A stretch of 64,000 bases of DNA from Lineolata rhizophorae (taxonomy: Eukaryota > Ascomycota > Dothideomycetes > Lineolatales > Lineolataceae). Position numbers and translations under genes: made by a program. The notes under the pieces were generated by a model. The model had not been told where the DNA came from, made no database searches, and was given only the letters and a program-made list of their open reading frames with translations. This document shows, piece by piece, positions 1-11,213 of this stretch. Position 1 is the stretch's first letter. Every line of letters starts with the position of its first letter. The stretch is from positions 254,904 to 318,903 of the forward strand of contig MU001673.1 of assembly GCA_010093515.1 (NCBI GenBank). Reading direction: 5' to 3'.

Positions 1-61
1 CTTTTTCGATGGATTTGATGGCCAGGTTGATTCTGGCTTCTTTTGACGCGTCCTGGGGCAT
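1..61 (-). mobile_element. 5' end of a probable pogo/Fot1-type DNA transposon transposase (cut by window edge)
   Basis: An ATG on the minus strand at 61 opens a reading frame that runs off the left edge and begins MPQDASKEARINLAIKSI. This resembles the opening of fungal Tc1/mariner-superfamily (pogo, Fot1, Tan1) transposases, where a charged start is followed by an alanine/leucine-rich first helix of a psq-type DNA-binding domain. Only about 20 residues are visible, so the assignment rests on a short peptide plus the repeats at 114-147. The catalytic DDE part would lie to the left of the window. Whether the element is intact cannot be judged. Confidence 0.45.
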
Positions 62-113
62 TGGTGGTGGAGGAATTGAGGTGTAAAGTTGATGGACGCG
101 TCTAAACGCGAAG

Positions 114-147
114 CTGACCGACCAGGGGGTCTGACCGACCAGGGGGT
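114..147. repeat. Two tandem 17-bp repeats, probably subterminal to the transposon
   Basis: The unit CTGACCGACCAGGGGGT occurs twice without a mismatch (114-130 and 131-147) and is followed by ACTA. The place of the repeats, about 50 bp outside the putative transposase start, fits a terminal or subterminal inverted repeat of a TA-targeting element. The element would end near 149 and the TA at 150-151 could be the target duplication. The opposite terminus is outside the window, so inversion cannot be shown. Confidence 0.5.
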
Positions 148-151
148 ACTA

Positions 152-767
152 CACGTTACGCCGTACACACCGAGCACAATCTACTCCATATCCTATATGT
201 GAATGCCCACATAAGCCTCACCCTTTTGTTTTAGCCTATACTTCGCTCTTTTTACTTACAGTCTAAATTATCGTAGGCAACGTAAAGACCATACCTACTA
301 ATCACCCGCACACATAAATAGAAGCACATCGTTGTTACTTGACCTAGCACAGTTTTTGACTTCCTTACAATATTTTTGAAGACAATTCATTGTTGAGCTA
401 ACTATATTACCTGTGAATTGTCCATCTGCCGTTCATCGTCGTTGGTTGTACTTTTTGCGCCCCCGTAGTTACTACTCTCAGCTTGCCCGAAGAGCGGCAG
501 GCCAATTGCGGCGTGCTTGTCGGTAAATTGCCAGATGGGGTACTAGAATTGTGATAGTGCAAAGAGAATTTTGTGGTTTCGCAATAGTGGAGAAAGAAAC
601 AGCCGGAAACCAAATGTTCATGCTCATTTCAAAGGAGAGGGGCTACTGTGGAATGATGAGTGCTTTGTAGAGAGCAGTCGAACCTATCGTCGCCGAAACC
701 CAAAATCTGCTCATTCCAAAAGCGCCATCCCATGACTATTCCATGCTCAGGTATAGGCTAGAGCCCA
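152..767. other. Intergenic, no gene seen
   Basis: Rather AT-rich DNA between the putative transposon end and the 3' end of the next gene. It presumably holds the 3' UTR of the minus-strand gene ending at 768. No ORF here has a recognisable product. Confidence 0.5.
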
Positions 768-3402
768 TCACATCTTGCGGTGGGGGCCAAAGCGCAAGTC
801 CGCGAAGCCACCGTGCAGACGAGGCGAAGTCGCATAGTTGGAGAAGCTGGACTTGTGTTTCTGCGCTCCGAAGGAGTTGTTCCTAGCGGCTTTGCCATGA
901 GAGCCGGTGCTACCTGAAGTGTAGCCACCAGGAGTAGGGCTATCAGAAAGTTGAATACCGGCAGTAGGATCACCAAAGTTGTGGCCATCATGAGTGCAAC
1001 GATCAAACGCGTAGCCACTAGTAGTGGTGCTGCCGAAGCCGTGACCGAGAGGCGTAGAATTACCGAAAGTTTGGCCGTTAGAAGCGTAGCTTGTAAGGGC
1101 GGCAAATCCAGGAGGTGGGGGAATACCACTTCCATTGTTGTCGCCGCCGCTAGGGCTGCTCAAAGACTGAACACCAGAGACAGAACCACCACGAGCGACA
1201 AAGCCAGGAGCAACAAATCCAGGAGGTGCATTGCTAGCAGTGTTACCTCCAGGGGGGACACGATCGGGAGTGTTTGAGCCGGATGAGATGCCTCCCGCAC
1301 GGATTCCGTCAGGCGCGGTGCCACTGGAAGAGTGACCGCCCAAAGTGAACCCCTCGACGCCAAGAAGGCCAAGGCCCGCGAGGCCCGCAACGTTACCGTC
1401 AGGAGCTGTGCTGCGAGGTGCGGTGGCATTGTTGATGTTAGCACCATGGCCAATACGGCAAGGAGCGTCAGAACCGGAAGTGGATGAGTTAGTGCGAAAA
1501 ACGTTGCCGCCAAAAGCGAGGTCAGTATGAGGGTGGTTGGCAAACGTGGCACCGCCATGAACTTGGGCGCCGGAAGCCCGAGTGTTAAAAGTGAACCGAG
1601 TAGGATCATAGCCACCCAGGGACTGTTCGGAAGCGTTGAAGAAACTCTTCATTCCCGCCTCGCTTCTGTCGACGTAATCTGATTTTGGCGGTTTGAACGG
1701 ATTAAAGTTCTCCGGGTTGTGACCTTCAGTAACATACGATAGAAGATTCTCTAGCGCAGGCTTTAGCATGGTTTGAATGGAGCTATTGTGTCCAGGAATC
1801 TTGGTCTTGCCGAATCGCTGAACTGCGCGTTCTTCCGACTTTTGGAGCTTGTCCTGATGGGCCTGGCTGTCCGTAAAAAAAGGGCCGTTGAAGGTTTGTG
1901 GCTCCGGTTCGTTGCCAATTAAATCTATGAGACGGTTACGCAAGTCCTCATCGATTGGGTTTTTGGCGGCGTCGCTATGGAAAGGATTCTTGCGCTGCAT
2001 GTTGGCGTTTGCAGAGGGAATCTTGACAACGGGCTTCTGTGGGGTGTCGGAGGAAAAAGGTGGCAGCAAAGCCGGCTGCGAGCTGATAACTGGGGCAGTG
2101 CAGATCGGTTGGCCGCCATTTGGTGAATGCTTCATGGGGTCGTGAAGCACGGTCCTACCCGGCATGCCCGAACGAGTCGCAGTGCTATCCGCGAGCCGAT
2201 CTAAATAGCTCCTCATGTAGTCCTGGGCTTGAAATTTAGATCCAGATGGTTTGATGGTCTCATCATTTGCTCCCTTCGGCGGACCGTACGTAGTATGCAG
2301 CGAAGCGTCGAGATTAGCCATGGCGAATCGTCCCTGCAAGAACGAACCGGAATTTCCGAGATTTTCTTTAGCTAGAGCGGAGCGAAATTGCTGGCTCATT
2401 CGTTGGGATGCTGGCGACGAGACGAAAGGATCATCTGCGCCGGGGTTTCTTATGCCATTGAATTGTTTTTGAAGCTGGCTCAGTGTGGGGAAGTCGTCGT
2501 TATCCGTCCTTGAAATGGCTGTGAACGACGTGAATTCATTATTCCCTCCCATGGCAGCTTTCATTGCATCATTTCCTCGGGGCTTCTCCTGACTGATCTG
2601 GTTCTGGTCCATTGTAAGAAGAGTAGAAATCCTCTTCGTGCGTTCTGCCGTTTCTTCGGTCTCTTGAGAGTAGTCTGCGGGTTCACGCTGCTTGGCGATA
2701 GCATAGAAATAAGCAAGCGAGTTGTGCGGAACCGAAAGCTTCTGGGAGTAGTTCAGAAGACTCTCCGTCTGCAGTTGACCTTCGATGCGCAGACGGAAGC
2801 GCGAGTATTGGCCGATGTTGCTCCAACTTCCATAAAACCACTGCTGAGCGGAAATATCACCGTTTGCCAGTCGGCAAAAGCTAACTTCGCCTTCATAAGC
2901 ACCGCTAGTGATCCTAAAGTCTGCAAGAGATGGCAAGTCTCCAAAAGTCTGCTTGACTTGCGCATTGTACTCCTGCTCCTGGATTTGGGCAGCAGTAGCG
3001 TCCGAAGCGCGGGGAGCATCGCGAGGTTTGGGCCGGAGCTGCGCATAGGTGCTGCGAGGACGGCTAAAGCTAGAAGTACCGTTTTGGCCGGCGGGTCCAA
3101 CGGGCCTTGCGGATCCCATAGATGGAGAGTCTAGACAAAATGTTTTAGTACTGTAGGAGGGCTGAAATTTCTGTTTCAAAATCAGTTATCGAGGTAAACT
3201 TACCAGAATATTGAGCATCCAAAGGGTCCATCTCTGCCGGGCCCCAAGGGCCTTTTTTGCCACTGCGCTTAGGTTTGAACTTTATGAGGCCCGAGAGAGG
3301 AACTTGCGCAGAGCTTGGAGGTGCATCGCCATCAAAAAGCTCCCCGTTCTGATTGCCTCGAATGCCAAGACGAGCCATATCGGCGAAAGTGCAGCCAGAC
3401 AT
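768..3402 (-). CDS. Orphan disordered protein with a glycine-rich repetitive C-terminus
   Basis: This is a two-exon minus-strand gene: exon 2 is 768-3130 and exon 1 lies upstream of an intron at 3131-3203. The intron has GTAAGT, a TACTAAAAC branch site and CTAG, and joins phase 1 to phase 2 correctly. I take the ATG at 3402 (MSGCTFADMARL) as a conservative start, giving about 853 residues. The frame stays open to 3717 without another ATG, so an upstream exon is possible. The N-terminal third has an ordered-looking stretch (FGDLPSLADFRI... to about residue 220) with aromatic residues. The C-terminal 250 residues are built of degenerate Gly/Ser/Thr/Pro repeats with GG and TPxG motifs. There is no signal peptide or membrane segment. 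I do not recognise the family. It is divergently oriented to the lactonase gene 2.4 kb away. Confidence 0.72.
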
Positions 3403-3717
3403 GGAAGTGTCGGCAGGTTGCAGCGAGGGTGACGCAGACACCTGTTGGTCGGTATGCTCTGCAAACTGGAAAGATGTCGATTTGAAGATAGGACTGTTTG
3501 CGGGAGAAGCGTGCGGGACGCCAGGGGAATCGTTGATAGCGTCGCTCTGAACCACTTGGATGTGGGAGAAGGAAGAATTTAAAGGATGGTGGAGGGTGCC
3601 GAGGGGTAGACGACCTTTTGCAGTTGTTTCAGCTGCAGGCCGTGCAGCATGCCGTCGCGCTGGAGGTGCGTCAATAGGGGCAGCGTGACAATAGAACAAT
3701 AGCAGAAGAATAGAGGG

Positions 3718-5780
3718 TTAAGGTCGAAGCTAGGCAACAGGGTCTGAAGGTTGGAAGCGGGGGCAACAGCACTCACAGCGGCGGTTCTTTGGCCGAGAAA
3801 CGGACCCGGTCGCCAGCTTGACGGTGGCAAGGCAAAGATCCGGGATGGGAGTAGACTGGGCGAGGTGCGTAGGGCTGCAGCAGCGCGGGGGGGTTTGACC
3901 AACCCATAAAACGTGGGCAGAGATGGAGAGTAGATGCAAAGGTGGCAGAGAGACAATGACCCCGACGCACTAGCCCCGGGTGCAGAGGTGAATGGCCGCG
4001 ACCGGATGGTTGGAGAGGCACCTGCTGCCAAAGAGGAAGGCACGCACGCACGTGTTCCATCCGGTGCAAGTCCACTCGCCCTTGCCAAGACCATTTTGGA
4101 GGCAAGTACCAAGGCTCCTCCTACCCGAAATTGCGGGCTTCTCTCGTGGGAGGAAGTAGCGTTGGTGCCTCGATACAATGGGCACATGCGAGGCAGGCAG
4201 GGATGCATTAAGCCTGGAGATGCAGTCCTGAGCTAAGATGGGGTGCTAACAGAGCAGCGAATGGAGCCTGTTGAAGCCACAGCAGGACTTCAAAGTGACC
4301 GTGCGACCGTCACGTCCTCTTATAAATTGCCTATTGCACTTTAGGGTAGCTACGTCCTTGGACAGGCGGCTGGCGATAAGTACCTATGAGCTTTGGGAGG
4401 CCGGCTTTTTAGCGGAAAGCATCCAATATCACCCGGCTCTGTCCACGAACGCCCTGGGCCACTAGGACGGAATAAGAGGCCCGCAACAAAGATACTTCCA
4501 GAGCCACGATATCTGTGTGAAGTCATTGTCCCTAGGTTGTGCATCGTAGGAGGCGCTGCGTGTGGCTTCTAGGTGTTTGAAGGACGGTGGGAGGCAGGAG
4601 AGAAATGTAGTGCAGCATACGTTTGGCACGTGAAAGTTCCGCGCGCCGTTGAAATGTCTGAACACGTGACTATTGACGTCATGTCTACACCTTTTTTAAA
4701 ACCTCTTTTGGTTTCGGAAATATTCGTAGGAGCCGTCACAAAACAAATTCGACGGTAAGAAAAGCATCCAAGGTACCTATCTAGACCATCGGTACTCCGT
4801 ATTCCCGTGGATTTAGTTGGAGACCACAATGGCCTCTAGTGCGGGTGCCGCTGGCGGCGCGGCGCATGATTGGCGGTCGCTTTGAAACAGCGGCCAAAGG
4901 GCCAACCACCCGCATCCAACCACCCGCATCCAATCACAGGCCACTACTGCAAGGTTGAGTGCTCGCGGCGCTTCCTTGCACCAGTGCCATTCTGGAACGC
5001 AGTGGTCCACGACGACTTCGAGCACCCAGGACCTGCAGCCCTCAAGCACCACGCTTTCGGAGGATTCGCAACGGCCGGCTACACGGTGTTCAGCGGGTGG
5101 ATCGACTGGTGACCGTTGCGCGATCCCTGCTCGGCATAAGCTGATTGAGGAGCTGCTATAGGGCCTGGCGCATGAGAAATTTCCCGATGCAGTCGTACGC
5201 TAGCCCGCCTCGGCCATTGCTTCACGTCTTGCTTCGGGAACGGGCCTGGAAACCGCGCGCATCGAAGCCGCGTGCATGGTGCATGGCCCCGGCCCCAGCG
5301 ATTTCTCGGCACGTCGCGGGCGCACAGTCGCTGGGCGCGGCGGAGCCTTCTCGGGCGCCCGCGGCTGAGATGTACATAAAAATCGTTGCCCGCTCCTTGA
5401 GCCTGCCGTTTGCTCAGCCCGCCTCTCCACGACCTACTGCACGAGGTTTCCTGCCCTCCGTGTTAGTGCCCCTTACAGCCGCAACCTGTGCGACCTTAGT
5501 ATCTAGCCGCGGCTTCCTCAGCCGTGAATGGTTGCCGTGCGCTGTCACGGCTCACCCTGGCCAACGCTACTGGTAGTACCTGCATCACCGAGCCTCCCTT
5601 AAAAGCTACCACCCGGCTCCCTTCCCCAGACCACAAAACCTTCGCGTCTCTTTTTCCTGCGCATTCTCGGTCCGCAGCATTTTCGATCTATTACCTTTTC
5701 CCTACGGGCAATTAATATAGCATATTAATTCTAACCCTCGATCCTCCTTTGCGAGAGCATCTGCTATAGCCGCATGTACA
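3718..5780. other. Divergent intergenic region between the orphan gene and the lactonase gene
   Basis: It holds the 5' regions of both divergent genes. A GTGAGT donor-like site on the minus strand near 3777 may belong to a 5' UTR intron of the left gene. A 14-bp tandem repeat lies at 4903-4930, and the palindromic 9-mer TACTCCGTA at 4793-4801. No ORF here looks like a protein gene. Confidence 0.5.
4903..4930. repeat. 14-bp tandem repeat, two copies
   Basis: CAACCACCCGCATC is repeated exactly twice and followed by CAATCAC, which begins a third diverged copy. It sits about 850 bp upstream of the lactonase start. It could be a regulatory direct repeat or a chance minisatellite; nothing else shows a function. 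Confidence 0.5.
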
Positions 5781-7132
5781 ATGTTGTCGGTTGCCTTTCT
5801 TACTCTTGCCTCGGCTGCCGTCAGCGTAGCCACGAACCTCTATGTATCTTCTTACGAGGGCGTGGTCCACACTGTCAAGCTGAAGCAGGGTGCCGGCGAT
5901 CTGCTATACTTGGAGCCCAATGCTACCACGGCAGGCTGCGCCTCGAGCCCTTCGTGGCTGGAACTGGACGGCGAAAACAGAATCCTCTACTGTATAGACG
6001 AGGGCCTTCAGTTTCCCCAGCCGGCGGGTTCATTGAGCTCTTACAACATTCAAGAAAATGGCATTCTCGCACAGCAGAACCGGTTCCAAACCGTCGTTGC
6101 AGGGCCTGTGCATGGTGTGCTCTACAAGAAAGGTGACCAGCAGGCGATGGCGATGGCACACTAGTAAGCCATTTCAACGCATGCCCAACTATTTCCATCC
6201 TTTGAACAGAACATCACCAACACTTCTGCAGCTCCGGCAGCTCCATCACCAATTGGAAGGTGTCGCTCGAGGGCGACATTACCTTCCTTACCAACGTGAC
6301 CTTCACCATGGACTCTCCCGGCCCCAACGAGCAGCGGCAGGAAGCTCCACATGAGCACCAAGCTCTCATCGACCCGACCGGGAACTTCCTCCTTTTCCCA
6401 GACCTCGGTGCAGACCTCGTACGCGTCTTCTCCGTCGACGAGCACCTCAACATGCAGCGCGAGGAACCGTTGGCCGTGGAGCCCGGGTCTGGGCCGCGCC
6501 ACGCCGCATTTTGGCAGGCTGACGACGAATCGCCGCTGTATCTGTTTGTGGTGACGGAGCTGGCAAACACACTGACGTCGTACGCGGTGACGTACCCGGA
6601 AGAGGGTGGGATGGCATTCGAGGAGAAGTTCGTGACAAACACATTTGGCGGGGAGACGATTCCCGAGGGTGCCGCTGCGGCGGAGATCCAAGTCGCTGTA
6701 CGTTGAATCGCGGGTCCTAACTTTATCCTAGGCTACTGAAGCAAAGGCTACCGTTCCCTATACCTTTACTGACGAGTCCCACTTCAGCCCTCCAACGACT
6801 TCATCCTCATCTCCAACCGCAACGATTCTTCCTTCATGTTGCCCAACATCGACCCTACAAACTCCACCCTCGAAGAATCCGACTCTATCGCCTCCTTTCG
6901 CCCCTCTGCCGCCGACGGATCCCTCGAGTTCGTTCAGCTCACCCCCGCCGGTGGCCTCTTCCCGCGCCACTTTTCGCTCAACGCGGCCGGTGATGTCGTG
7001 GCCATCGCGTTGCAGCGCAGCAGCAGGGTTGTGCTGATGGCTAGGGACGTTCATTCTGGCGAAGTGGGGAATCCGGTCGGGGTCGTCGAATTGGAGGGGG
7101 AGCTGACGGCTGTGATTTGGGATGAGTTTTGA
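5781..7132 (+). CDS. Secreted lactonase-like seven-bladed beta-propeller protein
   Basis: Three exons (5781-6163, 6232-6697, 6788-7132) encode 397 residues. The introns of 68 and 90 bases keep frame, and exon 1-2 joining gives AHYSGSSITNWKVSLEG. Residues 1-18 (MLSVAFLTLASAAVSVAT) form a signal peptide, so the protein is probably secreted. The body resembles the fungal 6-phosphogluconolactonase / carboxy-cis,cis-muconate cyclase-like family (Lactonase, 7-bladed propeller). Typical features are HQALIDPTGNFLLFPDLGADLVRVF, GPRHAAFW, FVVTELANTLTSY and FPRHFSLNAAGD, where blades start with an H and a D. Members of this family are often annotated as isomerases or muconate cycloisomerases; the substrate cannot be named here. 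A nearer upstream ATG at 5774 is out of frame with the rest. The length is usual for the family. Confidence 0.88.
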
Positions 7133-8636
7133 CATGAATAGGTAGACCGATGGGAGTGCGAGATGGTGACTGGCGAGGCTGTAGTGCGTGCTTCGGCCTC
7201 CCGGGCTCTAATTGCATATTTGAAAGCGATCCTACCATGTCGGATGGCTCAGCTGGCTGGCGGACTGACATGGTTCATTTTGCATCGATACCCTTCTTTC
7301 CTAGTATATTTTTTTTAGTATGTATCTCTAGTACACGACATCGCATGCTGGTTGGGACTCAGGATTCACTTGTGGCGCTATTGCCTTCTTCTAGCATTAT
7401 TAGCATTGTAAAGCGATGTCGCTAGGGGTCAGGAATAGTACCATTCGGCAGTGCCAATATGCGGTGACAAAGATGGAGTGTGGTTGTCACATTTGTGCCA
7501 ACACTAACCCGCAAACATCAAGCTTTTGGAGTAGCACTGGTTGACTTTAGCCGCTCATTGAAACGTGTAAGCCTAGGACAAGTGTTAGAGATGCTAGGTT
7601 ACATGGTCACTTCGTCACACCTTTCCGCCGCCACGTGTATACATTGGGAGTGGTACCATGGATAAAAACAGTCCGATTCATGGAATAGGCGGAAACTGAG
7701 CTTGTCGGGCACCAATTCTCCACACTACTATCTCACAAGCCTTCGACAACGGAACTGGTCCTTTTTCTTACATGAAGGGACCAATCTCACGGTCAAGTCA
7801 GACCTTGTCATTTTTAGGAAAGCTAGAGGGCTGGAAAACGTTCAATTTGCTCCATTGCTGTGGCGTCTTTCCACAGCCGGAGACATGTAATTACAGCCCA
7901 GGCTCCATCTTGCACAATTCAGCTCTGGGTTGCGTCCCCAAAAATGGAAAATCGCTGCTTTAATCTTACAAACAAGAAAAATAGACGCCTCATAACGCCA
8001 CCGCTTCGATGACCGTCGCTTCCTGCTTCAGGCTGCTCGCCAAACTTCATGTGAGCAACGGAAGTTAAACAATGCAACAAGGCCTATCTCAACAAGACTC
8101 CAGCGCTGGAACAATGCCCCATCTTCCCTCCCTCCGCTCTTGCAAAGACAGTTTGGTTCCATGCACACACTAAGCAAACAAACACGCCTCCTCCCATTGA
8201 ATTTCCGGGTTATTTTTGGCCAAATCAAGTATGGCAAACTCACCCGCTCTCCGTTCCCACGATAGAGATAAGGATCGGTCTTCAGCGCCCTAGAATAGCA
8301 ATAGTACGCTCGACCCATGCTTAATACGTATGGGGCTTGCAAGTGGGGAAGCTTCTTTTGAAGGAGCCTTGAAAATGGGTTGAAAATAGATTAGGCTCCG
8401 AGAAACGACCTAAGCCGTCCCCGTGCCCAGGAAGAAAAAGAAGGTTACACAGAATTTTGCAGAAGGCCGCCTGATAAACAAATTTTGGCCAGACGTAGGA
8501 ATAAACCAATGGTAGGCCATGGAAAGAACCGAGAGAATTGCTTGACGCTCCTTTTGAAGTAGGAGATGGACAAGAGAAAAGGTAATGTTGGCTGTGGACC
8601 AAAGAAAACATTTTCAAAGAGACGTCACCAGCTTGC
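7133..8636. other. Intergenic between two convergent genes, no gene seen
   Basis: The 3' ends of the lactonase gene and of the minus-strand disordered protein face each other here. The sequence is of mixed composition without a coding pattern. ORFs such as 8028-8342 and 8321-8617 on the minus strand lack a recognisable product. Confidence 0.5.
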
Positions 8637-11213
8637 CTAGCGCCGGCTGATCTGGCTCGTCCGACTAGGACTGGTCCGGCTCGCCTCGTCTTCTTCGAAA
8701 ATGTTGCTCAGTCTGCTCGGATGATGGTGCTGTCTCGGATACCCTTCCCACCCGCTGTACCCCGCGCCAGAGTAGTCTGCCGGGGCACCGAACCCGCCGT
8801 ACCCGGCTCCCGAAGTAGTCTGCGAGGCGCCGGGCCGACCGCCAGCCGACGTGTAGCCACCATACCGCAGCGCGTGCTCTTGTTCCCGCCGCAGGTCCTC
8901 TTGAACGTCGAACTCATCATCGTCCTCCTCTTGCGGGGAGCGTAGGCGCGGGCCACGGTATATTACGGGGCGGCCTTGATCATCAATCTTGACATTGCCG
9001 TGCTCATCGAGTTCGTACTGCTCCTCCTCGCCCTCAGAAAAAGTATCTCCTTGCGAGGGTACGTACGACTGTGTATCGGAGTACGTCTGGCTTGTGGGAG
9101 GACGCGAGGGCGGCTGAGTTCCTTGCTCAGGAGGCTGGTGTAGCAGTATCTCTGACCCGGTTTGGCGATAAAAGGATTGCGCGGTTGGCGTTGTCGGTTG
9201 GCCTTCTTCCGTGGTTTGAGGAGGTGACCCCCTCGGCTGTCGCGGTTGTTGCACGGTAGAAGGACCGGGCTGCTGCGCCGGAACTGTGGTTCGGGAAGTG
9301 GAATCGGACGTAGGGGTACCGCCGGTGGGATATTGTGCGTAGCCGCCCATAGCAAGGGTGCTTCGTTCGGGCTCGTGGTGCAGTGGTTTTCTCGAACCCT
9401 CGGTAAACGGATCTGTATCCGTCGGGCTTTGAGCCTCTCCGTACCCATACTCACCAATCCCTTCTTGACCATAGGCCGCTTCGGCTGGTACACTCTGGTA
9501 TGGCCCTTCACGACTTCCAGGACCCTGAGAGATGCTACCGTGTCGACTGCCGATCCCACCTTGCATAGGCACGACTTGCATACCTCCAACGAGCGTCGGC
9601 TGGCCTTCCCGTAGGGACATCGTACGATCACGCTCTTCTTGCTCGCGTCGACCAAGTTCTTCCCAAGCGCGGCGTGCCTCGTCTTTAGAGATCTGTAGCT
9701 CTCGGCGCATTTCGGCCACTTGCCTTCGTGCTCGCTCTGCGTCCGCCATCGACTCCCGCTGTATGGTCTGAGAGTGATCGACTAACCTCTGTAGCTCCGC
9801 TTGACGCTCCTGTGCTCGCTCCTGTTCAGCGCGAGTCTCGAAGAACCAGCGCTGAAATTTGCGTTCCGAAGATGCGCGCAGCCGCTGCAGCTCTACGACA
9901 GCGTGAAAGAGATTCGCCCCCGCAGCAGAGAGATCTGTGATTTGGCGTGCCATTTGCTGGGCAAGGGGTTCCCGTCTAGTTTCATCAATGTTTTGCTCCA
10001 GTCGGCGTATCCAATACGACGTGAGACCTTCCCAGTGCGAAGAGAGCGTTTCCCACCGCTCGAACGCGTGTGGAAAAGTGGATACATTAGGATCACGAGC
10101 TTGAGTGCCTTCGGCAGCCGTAGGACGTTGTGGAGGCGGCGCGGCGCTCGGTCCCGGGCCTGCTCCGGGAGGTCGACCGTGAGCGGCATGTGGTGCGGCT
10201 GACGCTCCAGGCTGCGGCTGGGAAGGCTGTGAAGGGCGCCGGACACTCGGCTCCGGCTGCGCAGGTGCCGGTCTCGGATGCTCATATTGTTGAGGGGCTG
10301 ATGGACCTCTCGGCCGATGAAACTGTTGCGGTTGTTCAAGAGGCTGCGTGGGCTGCAGCGGCCTGTATCTAGGGGGTTGAGGTTCTGCTCCAGGTGGTAC
10401 TGCGCCTGGTGCATGCCTCTGAGGGGCGGTTTCTGGTTCAGCAGCAGGCCGAGGCATTCCCGTCCTTCCATCTTGAGCTGCCGCTCTTCTCTGTTCTGGA
10501 CCCAATCCTGCTGCTCCTGAGTCCGCTTCTGCCCGCCTCTGAGTGCGGGCCTCACGCGCTCTGAGAATATCTCGGGGAGTTCTTACACCTCCTGGCGACG
10601 CTTGCTGTGGCACCGGGATAGGGCCTTGCCCAGGCGCTGTGCGGGCACCGCCATTGCTAGGACGCCCGTTGCCGCCGGCGCCAGGCCCGCCGAGCAGGTC
10701 CGACATCGACGCGTTCTCCTCCTCTAGATCCGGCGTGAAGGGATGTGGAGTGCGGAGAGCTTCCTCGAGCGCGTATAGAATAGCAGAGGCGGTTCGCCGC
10801 GATATGCGGGTAGCAGGGTGAGGAGCGCGTAGACCTTGGGCGCCTGAGTGCGACTGCGACCGCCTGTGAGCAGATTGTTCCGGATCGTCCGCGAAGCGAA
10901 CCGAAGGTTGCGGCTGCGGCGGAGGCCCGGCGCGACGCGTCGGGCTCGAGAGAGAGGCAGAGCGCTGGCGGGACTGTCGTTGCGAGAGGTCTTCAAGGTT
11001 GGGCGTCCGCCGAAGCGATTGAGGGACGCTGCCGGAGGATGACGACGGGCGCGAGAAAAGATCGCGTGGGCGGAAAGGAGGGAGCCGGTCGGCCTGCTGC
11101 TGAAGCGATGTCGTGTATGGTTCGTGAACGTGACGGTCGTGGGTATCGTGAGGCGTGGGAGAGCCGGCTCGCGACACGGTGGGTGTAGAGGGAGGAGGGC
11201 CTGGGGACGTCAA
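8637..11213 (-). CDS. Large disordered Pro/Gln-rich protein with a central coiled coil; 5' exon unresolved
   Basis: A continuous minus-strand reading frame ends in a TAG at 8637 and codes for about 858 residues. The frame contains no ATG before MSDLLGGPG (near 10,700), although coding-like sequence (RDLFSRPSSSSGSVPQSL, RRTASAILYALEEALRTPHPF) extends well upstream. A spliced first exon is therefore likely. One solution that keeps frame uses ATG at 11738, a donor at 11692 and an acceptor at 11201 (a 492-base intron, 869 residues); this is tentative. The middle (FPHAFERWETLSSHWEGLTSYWIRRLEQN...) leads into a long heptad-rich helix of about 130 residues full of Glu, Arg and Gln. The flanks are disordered Pro/Gln/Ser sequence and the C-terminus is acidic. 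The ordered core looks conserved, but I cannot name a function. There is no membrane segment or signal peptide. Confidence 0.75.
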   Translation of the reverse strand: MTSPGPPPSTPTVSRAGSPTPHDTHDRHVHEPYTTSLQQQADRLPPFRPRDLFSRPSSSSGSVPQSLRRTPNLEDLSQRQSRQRSASLSSPTRRAGPPPQPQPSVRFADDPEQSAHRRSQSHSGAQGLRAPHPATRISRRTASAILYALEEALRTPHPFTPDLEEENASMSDLLGGPGAGGNGRPSNGGARTAPGQGPIPVPQQASPGGVRTPRDILRAREARTQRRAEADSGAAGLGPEQRRAAAQDGRTGMPRPAAEPETAPQRHAPGAVPPGAEPQPPRYRPLQPTQPLEQPQQFHRPRGPSAPQQYEHPRPAPAQPEPSVRRPSQPSQPQPGASAAPHAAHGRPPGAGPGPSAAPPPQRPTAAEGTQARDPNVSTFPHAFERWETLSSHWEGLTSYWIRRLEQNIDETRREPLAQQMARQITDLSAAGANLFHAVVELQRLRASSERKFQRWFFETRAEQERAQERQAELQRLVDHSQTIQRESMADAERARRQVAEMRRELQISKDEARRAWEELGRREQEERDRTMSLREGQPTLVGGMQVVPMQGGIGSRHGSISQGPGSREGPYQSVPAEAAYGQEGIGEYGYGEAQSPTDTDPFTEGSRKPLHHEPERSTLAMGGYAQYPTGGTPTSDSTSRTTVPAQQPGPSTVQQPRQPRGSPPQTTEEGQPTTPTAQSFYRQTGSEILLHQPPEQGTQPPSRPPTSQTYSDTQSYVPSQGDTFSEGEEEQYELDEHGNVKIDDQGRPVIYRGPRLRSPQEEDDDEFDVQEDLRREQEHALRYGGYTSAGGRPGASQTTSGAGYGGFGAPADYSGAGYSGWEGYPRQHHHPSRLSNIFEEDEASRTSPSRTSQISRR

